Shown: piece by piece, positions 7,059 to 15,349 of the stretch
Numbering within the stretch: the stretch's first letter is position 1
Layout: every line of letters begins with the position of its first letter
Origin: Verrucomicrobia bacterium Tous-C9LFEB
GTDB lineage: Bacteria > Acidobacteriota > Terriglobia > Terriglobales > Acidobacteriaceae
Assembly (NCBI GenBank): GCA_903970445.1
Contig: CAJCIP010000057.1
Location: 1-50,126 of the forward strand
Length of the DNA: 50,126 nucleotides
Reading direction: 5' to 3'
Notes under the pieces: model-generated
Told to the model about the DNA's origin: nothing
Database searches by the model: none
The model's input: only the letters and a program-made list of their open reading frames with translations
Position numbers and translations under genes: made by a program

Positions 7059-8567
7059 TTATGACAGGGCCTGCGCTCTTGATAGGTAACGCTGGAGCGT
7101 AGAGCGCACTCCCATCGTCGCCAGCGTGCGCAATGCGTCGCCTACGTCTTCCATCCAACGTTGGTTGGTCGTTAGTTGTTCGCCGAAGATGGTTTTGACC
7201 GAGAGCATCGCTCTTGCATCGTTGCCGCCGGACCTGGCGATAGTAATGAGTTCCTGCGCGCGTGCATCTACGATCTCGATAGGTCTGCCGTCTTCATCTG
7301 TGCCGCGCGCAAAGTAGAGGATCCAGCTCGCGACAACCAGGGTAAGCAGCTTCGCGCTGTCTCCCTGAGCTAGTAGTTCGCCAATAGAAGGCAGAAGCCA
7401 CTTCGGCATCTTCGCCGAGCCTTCGGAGCAGATGCGTGTTACCTGATCGTTGATGGTCGGGTTGGAGAAGCGCTGGATCAGTGTCTGCTTGTATTCAGGT
7501 ACCGACGTGCCCGGAATGTGAGGAACGATCGGCGTGACCTCATCCATGAAGCTCGCAATGAACCCTCGGAAGAGCCAATCATCCATAATCTCGTGTACGT
7601 AAGTAAATCCGCTCAGCGCGCCCAAATAGGCCATCGCGAGGTGGCTGCCGTTAAGCAGACGCATCTTCATAATTTCGTATGGAGCGACGTCTTCCACCAA
7701 CTGAACGCCGACCCGCTCCCATTGCGGACGTCCATTGCAGAAATTGTCTTCGATGACCCACTGGCGGAACGGTTCTGTTACGACCGGCCACGCATCCTCA
7801 ATGCCGAAGGTGTCGGCGACGAAGGATAGATCGGGCGGCTTGGTCGCTGGAGTGATGCGATCCACCATGCTGTTCGGGAACGAAACGTTGTCCGCAATCC
7901 ATCGTTGCAACTCCACGTTTCGGAGGCCCGCGTACGCTAGCAAGACTTTACGGATAACGTGGCCGTTGCCTTGCAGGTTGTCGCATGACATGACGGTGAA
8001 TGGAGGGAGGCCTCGTTGTCTGCGGCGGTCGAGAGCTTCTGCAAGAAGGCCTAGAGAACTGGTTGGTTGTTTTGGCTTTAGAAGATCGTGCTGAATAGCG
8101 GGGTGGCTCTGAACAAAGTCGCCAGTCGCTTCATCAATGAAGTAGCCACCCTCTGTGATCGTCAGAGAGACGATGCGCGTGTCTGGCGCAGCAAGCTTTT
8201 CAAGAGCGTTCTCGATGTTTCCCGGCGCATAGACATACTCGATGAGCGAGCCGATTACGCGAGCAGAGTTCCCTTGAGCGCTGCGTTCCACAACGGTGTA
8301 AAGGCAGTTTTGTGAGCCGAGCGCGTCTCGCATGTGGTCATCGGTCGGCAGCACACCCATGCCACACTCACCCCAACGTTCTGTGTCCGGCTGCTCTAAC
8401 AGGTCGTCAAGGTAGACGGCCTGATGAGCGCGATGAAACCCTCCGACGCCGATGTGAACTGTGTGTTGTCGCAGCACGCCGCGCTCAAACTGTGGAGTCT
8501 GTATTTCGTGATCCAGCAAAGGTAGTGAAGCGTCGTTCAGTTTCACGGCATTTTTCATTCTTGCCAT
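7059..8567 (-). CDS. Mannitol-dehydrogenase-family polyol oxidoreductase
   Basis: 502-residue NAD-dependent long-chain dehydrogenase that oxidises a sugar alcohol to a ketose (mannitol to fructose, arabinitol to xylulose) or reduces fructuronate. GVGGFHRAHQAVY near residue 40 is the nucleotide-binding start, FPNSMVDRITP is the family signature, and KMRLLNGSHLAMAYLG carries the catalytic lysine and the N/H pair. The length matches monomeric mannitol 2-dehydrogenases of polyol operons. The start at 8567 follows CAGGAAAC; an ATG three codons later is an alternative. It is the last gene of the polyol ABC operon, 34 bases after the ATPase gene, which favours mannitol/sorbitol/arabinitol over fructuronate. 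Confidence 0.88.
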   Translation of the reverse strand: MARMKNAVKLNDASLPLLDHEIQTPQFERGVLRQHTVHIGVGGFHRAHQAVYLDDLLEQPDTERWGECGMGVLPTDDHMRDALGSQNCLYTVVERSAQGNSARVIGSLIEYVYAPGNIENALEKLAAPDTRIVSLTITEGGYFIDEATGDFVQSHPAIQHDLLKPKQPTSSLGLLAEALDRRRQRGLPPFTVMSCDNLQGNGHVIRKVLLAYAGLRNVELQRWIADNVSFPNSMVDRITPATKPPDLSFVADTFGIEDAWPVVTEPFRQWVIEDNFCNGRPQWERVGVQLVEDVAPYEIMKMRLLNGSHLAMAYLGALSGFTYVHEIMDDWLFRGFIASFMDEVTPIVPHIPGTSVPEYKQTLIQRFSNPTINDQVTRICSEGSAKMPKWLLPSIGELLAQGDSAKLLTLVVASWILYFARGTDEDGRPIEIVDARAQELITIARSGGNDARAMLSVKTIFGEQLTTNQRWMEDVGDALRTLATMGVRSTLQRYLSRAQALS

Positions 8568-8601
8568 TTTCTTGTTTCCTGGTCTTATCGGACAATGATT
8601 G

Positions 8602-9681
8602 TCAACGGCTACGCAGCGAGGTCCCATCCTGATCGAAGAGGTGCAGGGCTGATGAATCGACTTCAACGTTGACCTGCTGATCTGCTTCCACAGCGGTCTC
8701 TCCGCTCACACGGACGATGAGCGCTTCGCTGTTCGCTGTAAGTACATGTAGATAGCTCTCACTCCCGAGATGTTCGACCGTTGTTACCGTGGCAGCCAGA
8801 CTGCCGGTGTTGGTGAGCCGTAGATGCTCAGGCCGAATGCCAATCGTTATTTGCGAGTGGTTGGAAATGTCCAGCTGGCCTGGCACACTCAAGCGGCTTC
8901 CATCAGCCATCTTCACTGTCACGTTGCCCGGATTCTGGCTTTCGACGGTAGCAGTGAGGAAGTTCATTTTGGGTGAACCGAGGAATCCAGCAACGAAGAG
9001 GTTCCTGGGATTTCGGTAGAGCTCCATCGGCGTTCCCACCTGCTCTACGACACCGGCGTTCAACACCACGATGCGATCGGCCATAGTCATCGCCTCGACC
9101 TGATCGTGGGTGACATAGATCATGGTGGCCCGCAGCTGACGGTGCAATTTCGTTAATTCAAGACGCATGCGCACGCGAAGCTCGGCATCGAGATTAGAGA
9201 GAGGCTCGTCGAAGAGGAAGACTTTCGGATTGCGGACAATAGCCCGTCCAATTGCGACGCGCTGACGCTGTCCGCCGGAAAGCTCTTTCGGCTTGCGGGT
9301 TAGCAGCGACTCAAGATGGAGGATCTGTGCTGCCTGCGCGACCTTCATTTCGCGTTCTGCTTTGGAAAGACCCGCAAGTTTGAGGCTGAATGACATGTTC
9401 TCTGCGACAGTCATGTGCGGATAGAGAGCGTAACTCTGAAAGACAAGAGCCAAGCCGCGCTTTGCAGGCGGAATATCGTTGACACGCTCCCCATCGATGA
9501 AGAGGTCTCCGGAGGTAATCTCTTCAAGTCCAGCAATCATGCGGAGCAGTGTGGACTTTCCGCAGCCGGATGGCCCAACAAACACTGTTAGTTCTTCGTC
9601 GTGAAGATCGAGGTCGATGCCACGGATGATCTCGATGTTGTCGTAGCTCTTACGAACTCGGCGCAGTTGCAGGTTTGCCAT
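8602..9681 (-). CDS. Polyol/sugar ABC transporter ATP-binding protein (MalK/SmoK type)
   Basis: 359-residue ATPase of a CUT1-type importer. Walker A is GPSGCGKST at residues 36-44, the signature is LSGGQRQRVAIGRA, Walker B FLFDEPLSNLDA, and THDQ the switch histidine. The C-terminal third (about residues 240-359) is the TOBE regulatory part of MalK/UgpC proteins, including IGIRPEHL. The start at 9681 has AAGGAACGAG directly upstream and lies eight bases after the permease stop; a longer frame would run into that permease gene. It should energise the two permeases encoded upstream. Confidence 0.94.
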   Translation of the reverse strand: MANLQLRRVRKSYDNIEIIRGIDLDLHDEELTVFVGPSGCGKSTLLRMIAGLEEITSGDLFIDGERVNDIPPAKRGLALVFQSYALYPHMTVAENMSFSLKLAGLSKAEREMKVAQAAQILHLESLLTRKPKELSGGQRQRVAIGRAIVRNPKVFLFDEPLSNLDAELRVRMRLELTKLHRQLRATMIYVTHDQVEAMTMADRIVVLNAGVVEQVGTPMELYRNPRNLFVAGFLGSPKMNFLTATVESQNPGNVTVKMADGSRLSVPGQLDISNHSQITIGIRPEHLRLTNTGSLAATVTTVEHLGSESYLHVLTANSEALIVRVSGETAVEADQQVNVEVDSSALHLFDQDGTSLRSR

Positions 9682-9689
9682 CTCGTTCC

Positions 9690-10520
9690 TTATTTCACCG
9701 CGCCAAACGTCAGGCCGCGAACAAGTTGCTTTTGGCTTGCCCAACCAAGAAGAAGAATCGGCGCAATGGCCATCGTCGATGCGGCGGAGAGTTTCGCATA
9801 GAACAGTCCTTCAGGGCTGGAGAATGAAGCGATGAACGCTGCAAGTGGCGCCGCTTTTGACGTTGTGAGAGTGAGGCTCCAGAATGCCTCGTTCCACGCG
9901 AGGATCACTGCGAGCAGGCTCGTTGAAACGATGCCAGGCATGGAGAGTGGAAGAAGCAAATTGTAGATCTCGCGGAGTGGTCCAGCACCGTCCATGCGCG
10001 CGGCCTCAAGGACTTCACGCGGCACTTCTTTGAAGTAGGTGTAGAGCATCCACACAATGATGGGCAGGTTTGCAAGCGCATCGACGATCAGCAATCCAGT
10101 CTTAGTGTCGAGCAGCCCAGCATCGCGAAAGATGAGGTACACCGACACGAGAGCGCCGACCGGAGGCATCATCTTTGTCGAGAGCATCCAAAGAAGCGTT
10201 CCGCGAGTGCGGCGTGTGGGTGAGAAGGCCATCGAATAGGCAGATGGAATTGCGAACACGAGCGCGAGCACAGTTGAGCCTAATGAAACAACCAGGCTGT
10301 TCCATGCGAAGTGCAAATAATTCGCCTGCTCCTGCACGGCACGATATCCATCCAAAGTCGCCGAAAAAAACAGGTGAGGAACGCGCGAGATTGCTTCTGT
10401 CTCGGATTTGAAGCTGGTGAGAATCATCCAGAAGACAGGAAAGAAGATGAGGAATGCGACGATCCATGCAAGGACCGTCATCAGCATCTTTCGTTGAAGC
10501 TTAGAGTATGAAAGCGTCAC
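9690..10520 (-). CDS. Polyol/sugar ABC transporter permease (MalG/SmoG type)
   Basis: 276-residue inner-membrane protein with six predicted helices. The EAA loop that docks on the ATPase is EAARMDGAGPLREIYNLLLP, followed by the usual MPGI. The N-terminal FPVFWMILTSFKSETEAI is typical of MalG-type permeases. It starts two bases after the stop codon of the partner permease and ends eight bases before the ATPase gene, so the three are translationally linked. Substrate is inferred from the SmoE-like binding protein and the polyol dehydrogenase in the operon. Confidence 0.93.
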   Translation of the reverse strand: MTLSYSKLQRKMLMTVLAWIVAFLIFFPVFWMILTSFKSETEAISRVPHLFFSATLDGYRAVQEQANYLHFAWNSLVVSLGSTVLALVFAIPSAYSMAFSPTRRTRGTLLWMLSTKMMPPVGALVSVYLIFRDAGLLDTKTGLLIVDALANLPIIVWMLYTYFKEVPREVLEAARMDGAGPLREIYNLLLPLSMPGIVSTSLLAVILAWNEAFWSLTLTTSKAAPLAAFIASFSSPEGLFYAKLSAASTMAIAPILLLGWASQKQLVRGLTFGAVK

Positions 10521-10522
10521 CT

Positions 10523-11422
10523 CTAGGTCTCCAGATTCCGCGCGAAAGAGCGCATCAGAAAGAACGCGAGTATGTTCGCGAGAACGATCGCGAGTAGAGC
10601 TGCAACGGCAGCGCCACCGATGTCGTATTCCTGCAGCACATAGCGGTAGATCAGGAATGAGAGGTTCGTTGAGGCGAAGCCGGGGCCGCCGGATGTCGTG
10701 ACATAAATCTCGGCAAATATGCCGAGTAAGAAGATCGTCTCAATCATCGTCGTCGCCGCAATCGCGCGACCCAGATGCGGCAGGATGATGTAACGAAACA
10801 TCGCAATTGGACCCGCGCCATCCATGCGCGCTGCTTCCTTTCGTTCAGCGTCGAGTGATTGCACTGCGGTCAGCAGTGTGAGCAGCGCGAATGGCAACCA
10901 TTGCCACGACACGATGATGATGATCGATGTAAGCGGCACAACAGCGAACCAGTCAATTGGTTTCAACCCAACGCTGCGCATCAGGAAAGCTATGAAGCCA
11001 TTGTCTGGATGCATCATCATGTTCTTCCAAAGCAGCGAGCTTACGGTGGGCATGATGAAGAACGGCGCGAGCACCAGCACGCGCGCGATGCCCCGGCCGA
11101 AGAATTCCTGATCGAACAGCACTGCGAGCACCGTTCCGAGGCCGATGGTGATCGCAAGCACTGCGCCGAGCAAGAGGATCGTGTTCCAGATCGCTAGAGC
11201 AAGACCAGGGTCGGTCAGCAGATATCTGTAATTGCCGAGACCATCGAAGCCTATGCGGTCAGGAGCCATCAGGTTGTAGCGCCGAAACGAGAACCACAGC
11301 GTCATTAGGAGCGGCACTAAAGACCAGAGAAAGAGGATCGTGATCGTCGGTGTGTTGAGTGACCAGACACCGCGCCGGCCCCTCGGCGGAGGTTGCGTCG
11401 TGTTGAACGCATGCGCAGCCAT
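10523..11422 (-). CDS. Polyol/sugar ABC transporter permease (MalF/SmoF type)
   Basis: 299-residue inner-membrane protein with six helices, the first at about residues 28-48. The EAA loop is EAARMDGAGPIAMFRYIILP. TLWFSFRRYNLMAPDRIGFDG after the first helix is typical of SmoF/MtlF-like subunits. The start ATG shares one base with the TGA stop of the binding-protein gene (TGATG), indicating coupled translation. It forms the membrane channel together with the MalG-type partner. Confidence 0.93.
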   Translation of the reverse strand: MAAHAFNTTQPPPRGRRGVWSLNTPTITILFLWSLVPLLMTLWFSFRRYNLMAPDRIGFDGLGNYRYLLTDPGLALAIWNTILLLGAVLAITIGLGTVLAVLFDQEFFGRGIARVLVLAPFFIMPTVSSLLWKNMMMHPDNGFIAFLMRSVGLKPIDWFAVVPLTSIIIIVSWQWLPFALLTLLTAVQSLDAERKEAARMDGAGPIAMFRYIILPHLGRAIAATTMIETIFLLGIFAEIYVTTSGGPGFASTNLSFLIYRYVLQEYDIGGAAVAALLAIVLANILAFFLMRSFARNLET

Positions 11423-12747
11423 CAGTGGCCGACTTCCATGCGCTTCTCTACGCGTTCCGTGGCGTACTGCGCCTGCTCCAGCGCTTGGTCTACCGTGATG
11501 TTGCCGACGAGAGCTGCCGCGAGTAGCTGACCGACCTGGTTGCCGATCGTGGGGAAGGCCGGAATTACAACAAGCTGCACCCCAGTGTAGGGAACTGGTT
11601 CTCTTGTGGGGTGCAGCGGATCAGCCGCCATGATGGATTGATACGTCAGCGTTGCGAATGAAGCGGACGCTAGATACAGCGGCTGCTCGTACGTAGAATG
11701 CCGCGTACCCGGTGGAACACTGGCCCAGCCGTCTGCCTGCGCGACAAGCTGGATGTACTGCTTCGACGTGGCCCACTCAACGAACTTCACCGCGGCGTCG
11801 GCATGCTTCGACGAAGCGGGTACGGCCAGTGCCCAGAACCAAAGCCATTGCGCGCCGTGCGGCGTGACGGCTACTGGAGCTGGTGCAAATCCAACGGTGT
11901 TTGCGACCTTCGATTGATTCGCGTTGGAAAGCGCACTGGCCGCTACTGTCGCGTCGATCCACATGCCGCAACGGCCATTCTCGAAGAGCGTGAGGTTTTC
12001 GTTGAAGCCACTTGAGCTGCTTCCTGGAGGACCGTACTTGTGCAACAGGTCGACATAGAACTGCACAGCGTGGCGCCATTGCGGTGAGTTGAATTGCGGT
12101 TTCCAGGCTGCGTCGAACCAGCGTCCTCCGAACGTGTTCGCCATGGTTGTGATAAACGCCATGTTCTCGCCCCAGCCGGGCTTGCCGCGAAGACATACAC
12201 CGTAGATGTCCTTGGCGGGATTGTTCAGCGCTTTCGCGAAACGAGCGATGTCATCGTAGGTCGGTTGAGCGGGCATGGTGAGGCCGGCAGCGGCGAACAG
12301 GTCTTTGCGGTAGTACGTCAGCGAGCTTTCGGCGTAGAAGGGAACAGCGTACAGGTTGCCACTATCCGATGCGCCATCGCGAATGGGCTTCAACACGTCG
12401 TTCAGGTCGTAGCTTTGCGAAAGTCTGGTCTGCAGCGGCAGGAGCCAGCCGCGCCTTCCCCAGATCGGCGCTTCGAGTGGGCCTATTGTTACGACATCGT
12501 ACTGGCCTCCGTGTGTCGCGGCATCGGTCGTTGTTTTTTGCCGGAGGATGTTCTCTTCGAGCACCACCCAATCGAGATGGATGTCAGGATGCTGCTGTTC
12601 AAACTGCTTCGATAGTCGCTGCATGACGATCATGTCGCCGTTGTTTACCGTGGCGATCGTCAAAGTTGTTTGCGCATGGCAAAGAGCTCCGCATAAGACA
12701 GCGGACATGCCTGCGGCGAAGCACGCAAGTGTTTTACGCAGTATCAA
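11422..12747 (-). CDS. Extracellular solute-binding protein, sorbitol/mannitol type (SmoE-like)
   Basis: 441-residue periplasmic binding protein with a Sec signal peptide ending at CHAQ (about residue 26). The mature start ATVNNGDMIVMQRLSKQFE, then WVVLEENILRQKTTTD and APIWGRRGWLLPL, match the pattern I know from SmoE/MtlE proteins that bind sorbitol, mannitol or arabitol, rather than MalE. No lipobox is seen. The gene overlaps the end of the esterase gene by 14 bases and leads directly into the permease genes. Ligand identity is family-based inference, supported by the polyol dehydrogenase at the operon's end. Confidence 0.9.
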   Translation of the reverse strand: MILRKTLACFAAGMSAVLCGALCHAQTTLTIATVNNGDMIVMQRLSKQFEQQHPDIHLDWVVLEENILRQKTTTDAATHGGQYDVVTIGPLEAPIWGRRGWLLPLQTRLSQSYDLNDVLKPIRDGASDSGNLYAVPFYAESSLTYYRKDLFAAAGLTMPAQPTYDDIARFAKALNNPAKDIYGVCLRGKPGWGENMAFITTMANTFGGRWFDAAWKPQFNSPQWRHAVQFYVDLLHKYGPPGSSSSGFNENLTLFENGRCGMWIDATVAASALSNANQSKVANTVGFAPAPVAVTPHGAQWLWFWALAVPASSKHADAAVKFVEWATSKQYIQLVAQADGWASVPPGTRHSTYEQPLYLASASFATLTYQSIMAADPLHPTREPVPYTGVQLVVIPAFPTIGNQVGQLLAAALVGNITVDQALEQAQYATERVEKRMEVGH

Positions 12748-13798
12748 AGGCCCTTCTTAGCGCCGACATCCAAGAGTTTGTGAATCGTTTGGACACGGCT
12801 GCATCGGGCACGACGAGGTCGAAAGCGTGATAGCCACCGGGATAGACCATCAGCTCCGTGGAAACGCCTGCATCCATCAAGCGCTGTGCGTAGGTAATGT
12901 CTTCCCCGACGAAAAGGTCAATGGAGCCAACACCGATCCAAGCTGGAGGAAGCCCGGCGAGGTTGTCCAAACGTGCGGGCACGGAACCAGCCGGCACTTG
13001 GGCGGAACCGGCCGGCACGCCGAGCAGCGCAGTCCAGCCGAAGTGATTGCACTGCGCATTCCAGATGAACTGCCCGATGGCAGCAGGAACCGGCCGGGTG
13101 CTGCCGGTGCGATCATCCAGCATCGGGTAGAGAAGTATCTGCGCAATCACTGGAACTTCCGCGCGGTCGCGAGCACGAATCGCGAGGGCTGCCGCATGGC
13201 CACCACCGGCGCTCTCACCACCAACCGCAACGCGCGAGCGATCAATGCCGAGCATGTCTGCGTTCTTGTACACCCATAGCAGCGCGGCGTAGTTGTCTTC
13301 GAGCGAGCCGGGATAACGCGTCTCCGGAGCCATCCTGTAATCGACCGATACCACCACGCACTTGCATTCGTGCGCCATGGATTGAATGAAGGGGTAAAGA
13401 GAAGTGTTCGCCAGCACGTATCCGCCGCCGTGTGTATGCACAATCACAGGCTTGTTCTTTGCCTCCGGCACGGGGTCGACGATGGTGATGTGAACGTCCG
13501 GCGAGCCCTTTGCGCCAGGGATGTGCCGCTCCACCGGTTGGGGCATTGGCAATGGCAGTGGCGGACGGAACGGCGCCTTTCGGCCAGCGGCGACGACTTC
13601 AGGAGTGAGCACTAACTGTGTCCACACCTTGACTGCGGGCAGCAGTTCAGGATCTACGAGGCGGTACGCATCAGGAGACGGGACCGCGCCGTGGTAGCGC
13701 GCAGTTTCGGCTGCTGCTCGAAGTGTAGAGGGCAGTACTCCAAAGGCAGCGCTAACGGTCAAAAGGTTTTGCGCGAACTCGCGACGATTCCAAGTCAT
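12734..13798 (-). CDS. Exported alpha/beta-hydrolase (HSL-type carboxylesterase)
   Basis: 354-residue hydrolase of the hormone-sensitive-lipase group. The oxyanion-hole motif is HGGG at residues 123-126, the nucleophile S196 sits in GGESAGGG, and the acid and base lie in GSIDLFVGED and GGYHAFD. The N-terminus MTWNRREFAQNLLTVSAAFG is a Tat-like signal (RR-x-F plus hydrophobic run), so it should be folded before export and act in the periplasm. The start at 13798 follows GGAAGGCAC. Its 3' end overlaps the binding-protein gene by 14 bases. It probably cleaves short acyl esters before the polyol is imported; the exact substrate is unknown. Confidence 0.87.
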   Translation of the reverse strand: MTWNRREFAQNLLTVSAAFGVLPSTLRAAAETARYHGAVPSPDAYRLVDPELLPAVKVWTQLVLTPEVVAAGRKAPFRPPLPLPMPQPVERHIPGAKGSPDVHITIVDPVPEAKNKPVIVHTHGGGYVLANTSLYPFIQSMAHECKCVVVSVDYRMAPETRYPGSLEDNYAALLWVYKNADMLGIDRSRVAVGGESAGGGHAAALAIRARDRAEVPVIAQILLYPMLDDRTGSTRPVPAAIGQFIWNAQCNHFGWTALLGVPAGSAQVPAGSVPARLDNLAGLPPAWIGVGSIDLFVGEDITYAQRLMDAGVSTELMVYPGGYHAFDLVVPDAAVSKRFTNSWMSALRRAFDTA

Positions 13799-13895
13799 GT
13801 GCCTTCCGTTCTTACATTCACCGCGCTGAATCGCAGTGCGCATCGTGCAAGCCACTTTGGCTTTTGCGACAATCGAGCGTCAACGCAGCGTGCAA

Positions 13896-15233
13896 TTAGC
13901 TGAGCAGAATAGAAGCAGGCTCGGACAGAGTAAGCTCGTTCATCGTGACCAGGTTTTCATCTCTTGTCTCACGCAGCCAGAAGAGCCCACAGAAGCTGAC
14001 GAGGGCTGCTCCAGTGAGATAGAAACCGACATACATCAGGCCGAAGTGCTGTGCAAGCCAAGTGGCGATGTAAGGCGCCAGCGATGCTCCAAGGATGCCC
14101 GCAAGGCTGAAGGCGAGCGAACTTCCTGTGTACCGAACAGACGTTGGAAAGATTTCGGAGAGCACAGTTCCCAACGGACCAAATGTGAGGCCCATCAGGC
14201 CTAATCCAATGGCAAGAGTCAGCACTGCGCCCGGTGTGCCGGCCTTGAAGAGCGGAGCCAACACCAGACCAAAGATTGCAATGATGATCTGCACCCAAAG
14301 CATGACGCGCCTGCGGCCGCGCTCCGCAAGCTTCGCGGCGATGGGTATGGTGAGCGCAAAGAAGATCACGCCGAAGAGTTGGATGAGGAGGAACTTGTCG
14401 CGTTTGAAGCCGAGTGCCGTAACACCCCAAGAGAGCGCAAATACCGTCATCAAATAGAAGAGCACAAAGGTAGCCAGGCAGCTGAGCACGCCGAGGATGA
14501 GCGCCTTGGTGTGATGCCGGAAGACCGCAACGACGGGTACACTGACCTGTTCTCCGCGATTTCTCGCTTCCTGAAAGACAGGCGTTTCCGTGATGCTGAG
14601 GCGGACATACAAGCCGAGCAGCACGAGAACTGCGCTGGACAGGAAAGGCAGCCGCCAACCGAAGGAGAAGAATTGCTGATTCGTCAATGTGTGCGAGAGC
14701 AGAAAGAAGACACCGCCGGAAAGGAAGAATCCAAGTGGAGCGCCAAGTTGAGGAAACATGCCGTACCAGGCGCGTTTCTTCGCGGGCGCATTCTCCACTG
14801 CGAGCAACACGGCTCCGCCCCACTCTCCGCCCAGGCCCAGCCCTTGTCCGAAACGGCAGAGCGCGAGCAGCAAAGGCGCTGCAACACCGATGGATTTGTA
14901 GGTGGGTAGTGCACCGATGGCAAACGTCGACAATCCCATGGTGCCCAACGCCAGAACGAGGGTGGTCTTGCGTCCAATGCGATCTCCGAAATGTCCGAAC
15001 AGCGCGGATCCGATGGGGCGAGCGATGAAAGCGATGGCGAATGTCGCTAGCGAAGCCAGAACTGCCGATGCTGGGTCAGACTTGGGAAAGAAGAGCGCCG
15101 GAAATACGAGTACGGCCGCTGTCGCATAGATGTAGAAGTCGAAGAACTCAACCGCGGTGCCAATAAGGCTCGCAAAGAGCACCTGTACCGGTCTGTTTAG
15201 CGGTTTCGCGAGGGGAAGGGAGTTAGTGCTCAT
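13896..15233 (-). CDS. MFS transporter, metabolite:H+ symporter (MHS) type
   Basis: 445-residue, 12-helix inner-membrane carrier. The N-terminal GTAVEFFDFYIYATAAVLVFP and the helix 2-3 motif ARPIGSALFGHFGDRIGRK, followed by RFGQGLGLGGEWGGAVLL, are hallmarks of the MHS family (ShiA, PcaT, KgtP, ProP), which carries organic acids such as shikimate, protocatechuate, 2-oxoglutarate or citrate. The start has AAGGAG seven bases upstream. It lies between the TonB receptor and the esterase, so an organic acid released from an ester is a plausible substrate; this is inference. Confidence 0.9.
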   Translation of the reverse strand: MSTNSLPLAKPLNRPVQVLFASLIGTAVEFFDFYIYATAAVLVFPALFFPKSDPASAVLASLATFAIAFIARPIGSALFGHFGDRIGRKTTLVLALGTMGLSTFAIGALPTYKSIGVAAPLLLALCRFGQGLGLGGEWGGAVLLAVENAPAKKRAWYGMFPQLGAPLGFFLSGGVFFLLSHTLTNQQFFSFGWRLPFLSSAVLVLLGLYVRLSITETPVFQEARNRGEQVSVPVVAVFRHHTKALILGVLSCLATFVLFYLMTVFALSWGVTALGFKRDKFLLIQLFGVIFFALTIPIAAKLAERGRRRVMLWVQIIIAIFGLVLAPLFKAGTPGAVLTLAIGLGLMGLTFGPLGTVLSEIFPTSVRYTGSSLAFSLAGILGASLAPYIATWLAQHFGLMYVGFYLTGAALVSFCGLFWLRETRDENLVTMNELTLSEPASILLS

Positions 15234-15271
15234 CAGTCTCCTTGAAAAAGGCGTACCTGATTGAAAACGAA

Positions 15272-15302
15272 AGTGCCGGTGGCTGTCGAGACCACCGGCA
15301 CT
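15272..15302 (-). terminator. Hairpin between TonB receptor and MHS transporter genes
   Basis: AGTGCCGGTGG pairs perfectly with CCACCGGCACT around a nine-base loop and is followed on the minus strand by TTCGTTTTC. It lies 48 bases after the receptor stop codon and 38 bases before the MFS start. No separate promoter is evident in the remaining gap, so it may be a leaky terminator that lowers expression of the downstream genes relative to the receptor. Confidence 0.7.
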
Positions 15303-15349
15303 AAACTCACCGACAAAACCTGCGTTTCATCGGAAAACTCTGCCTCAGC

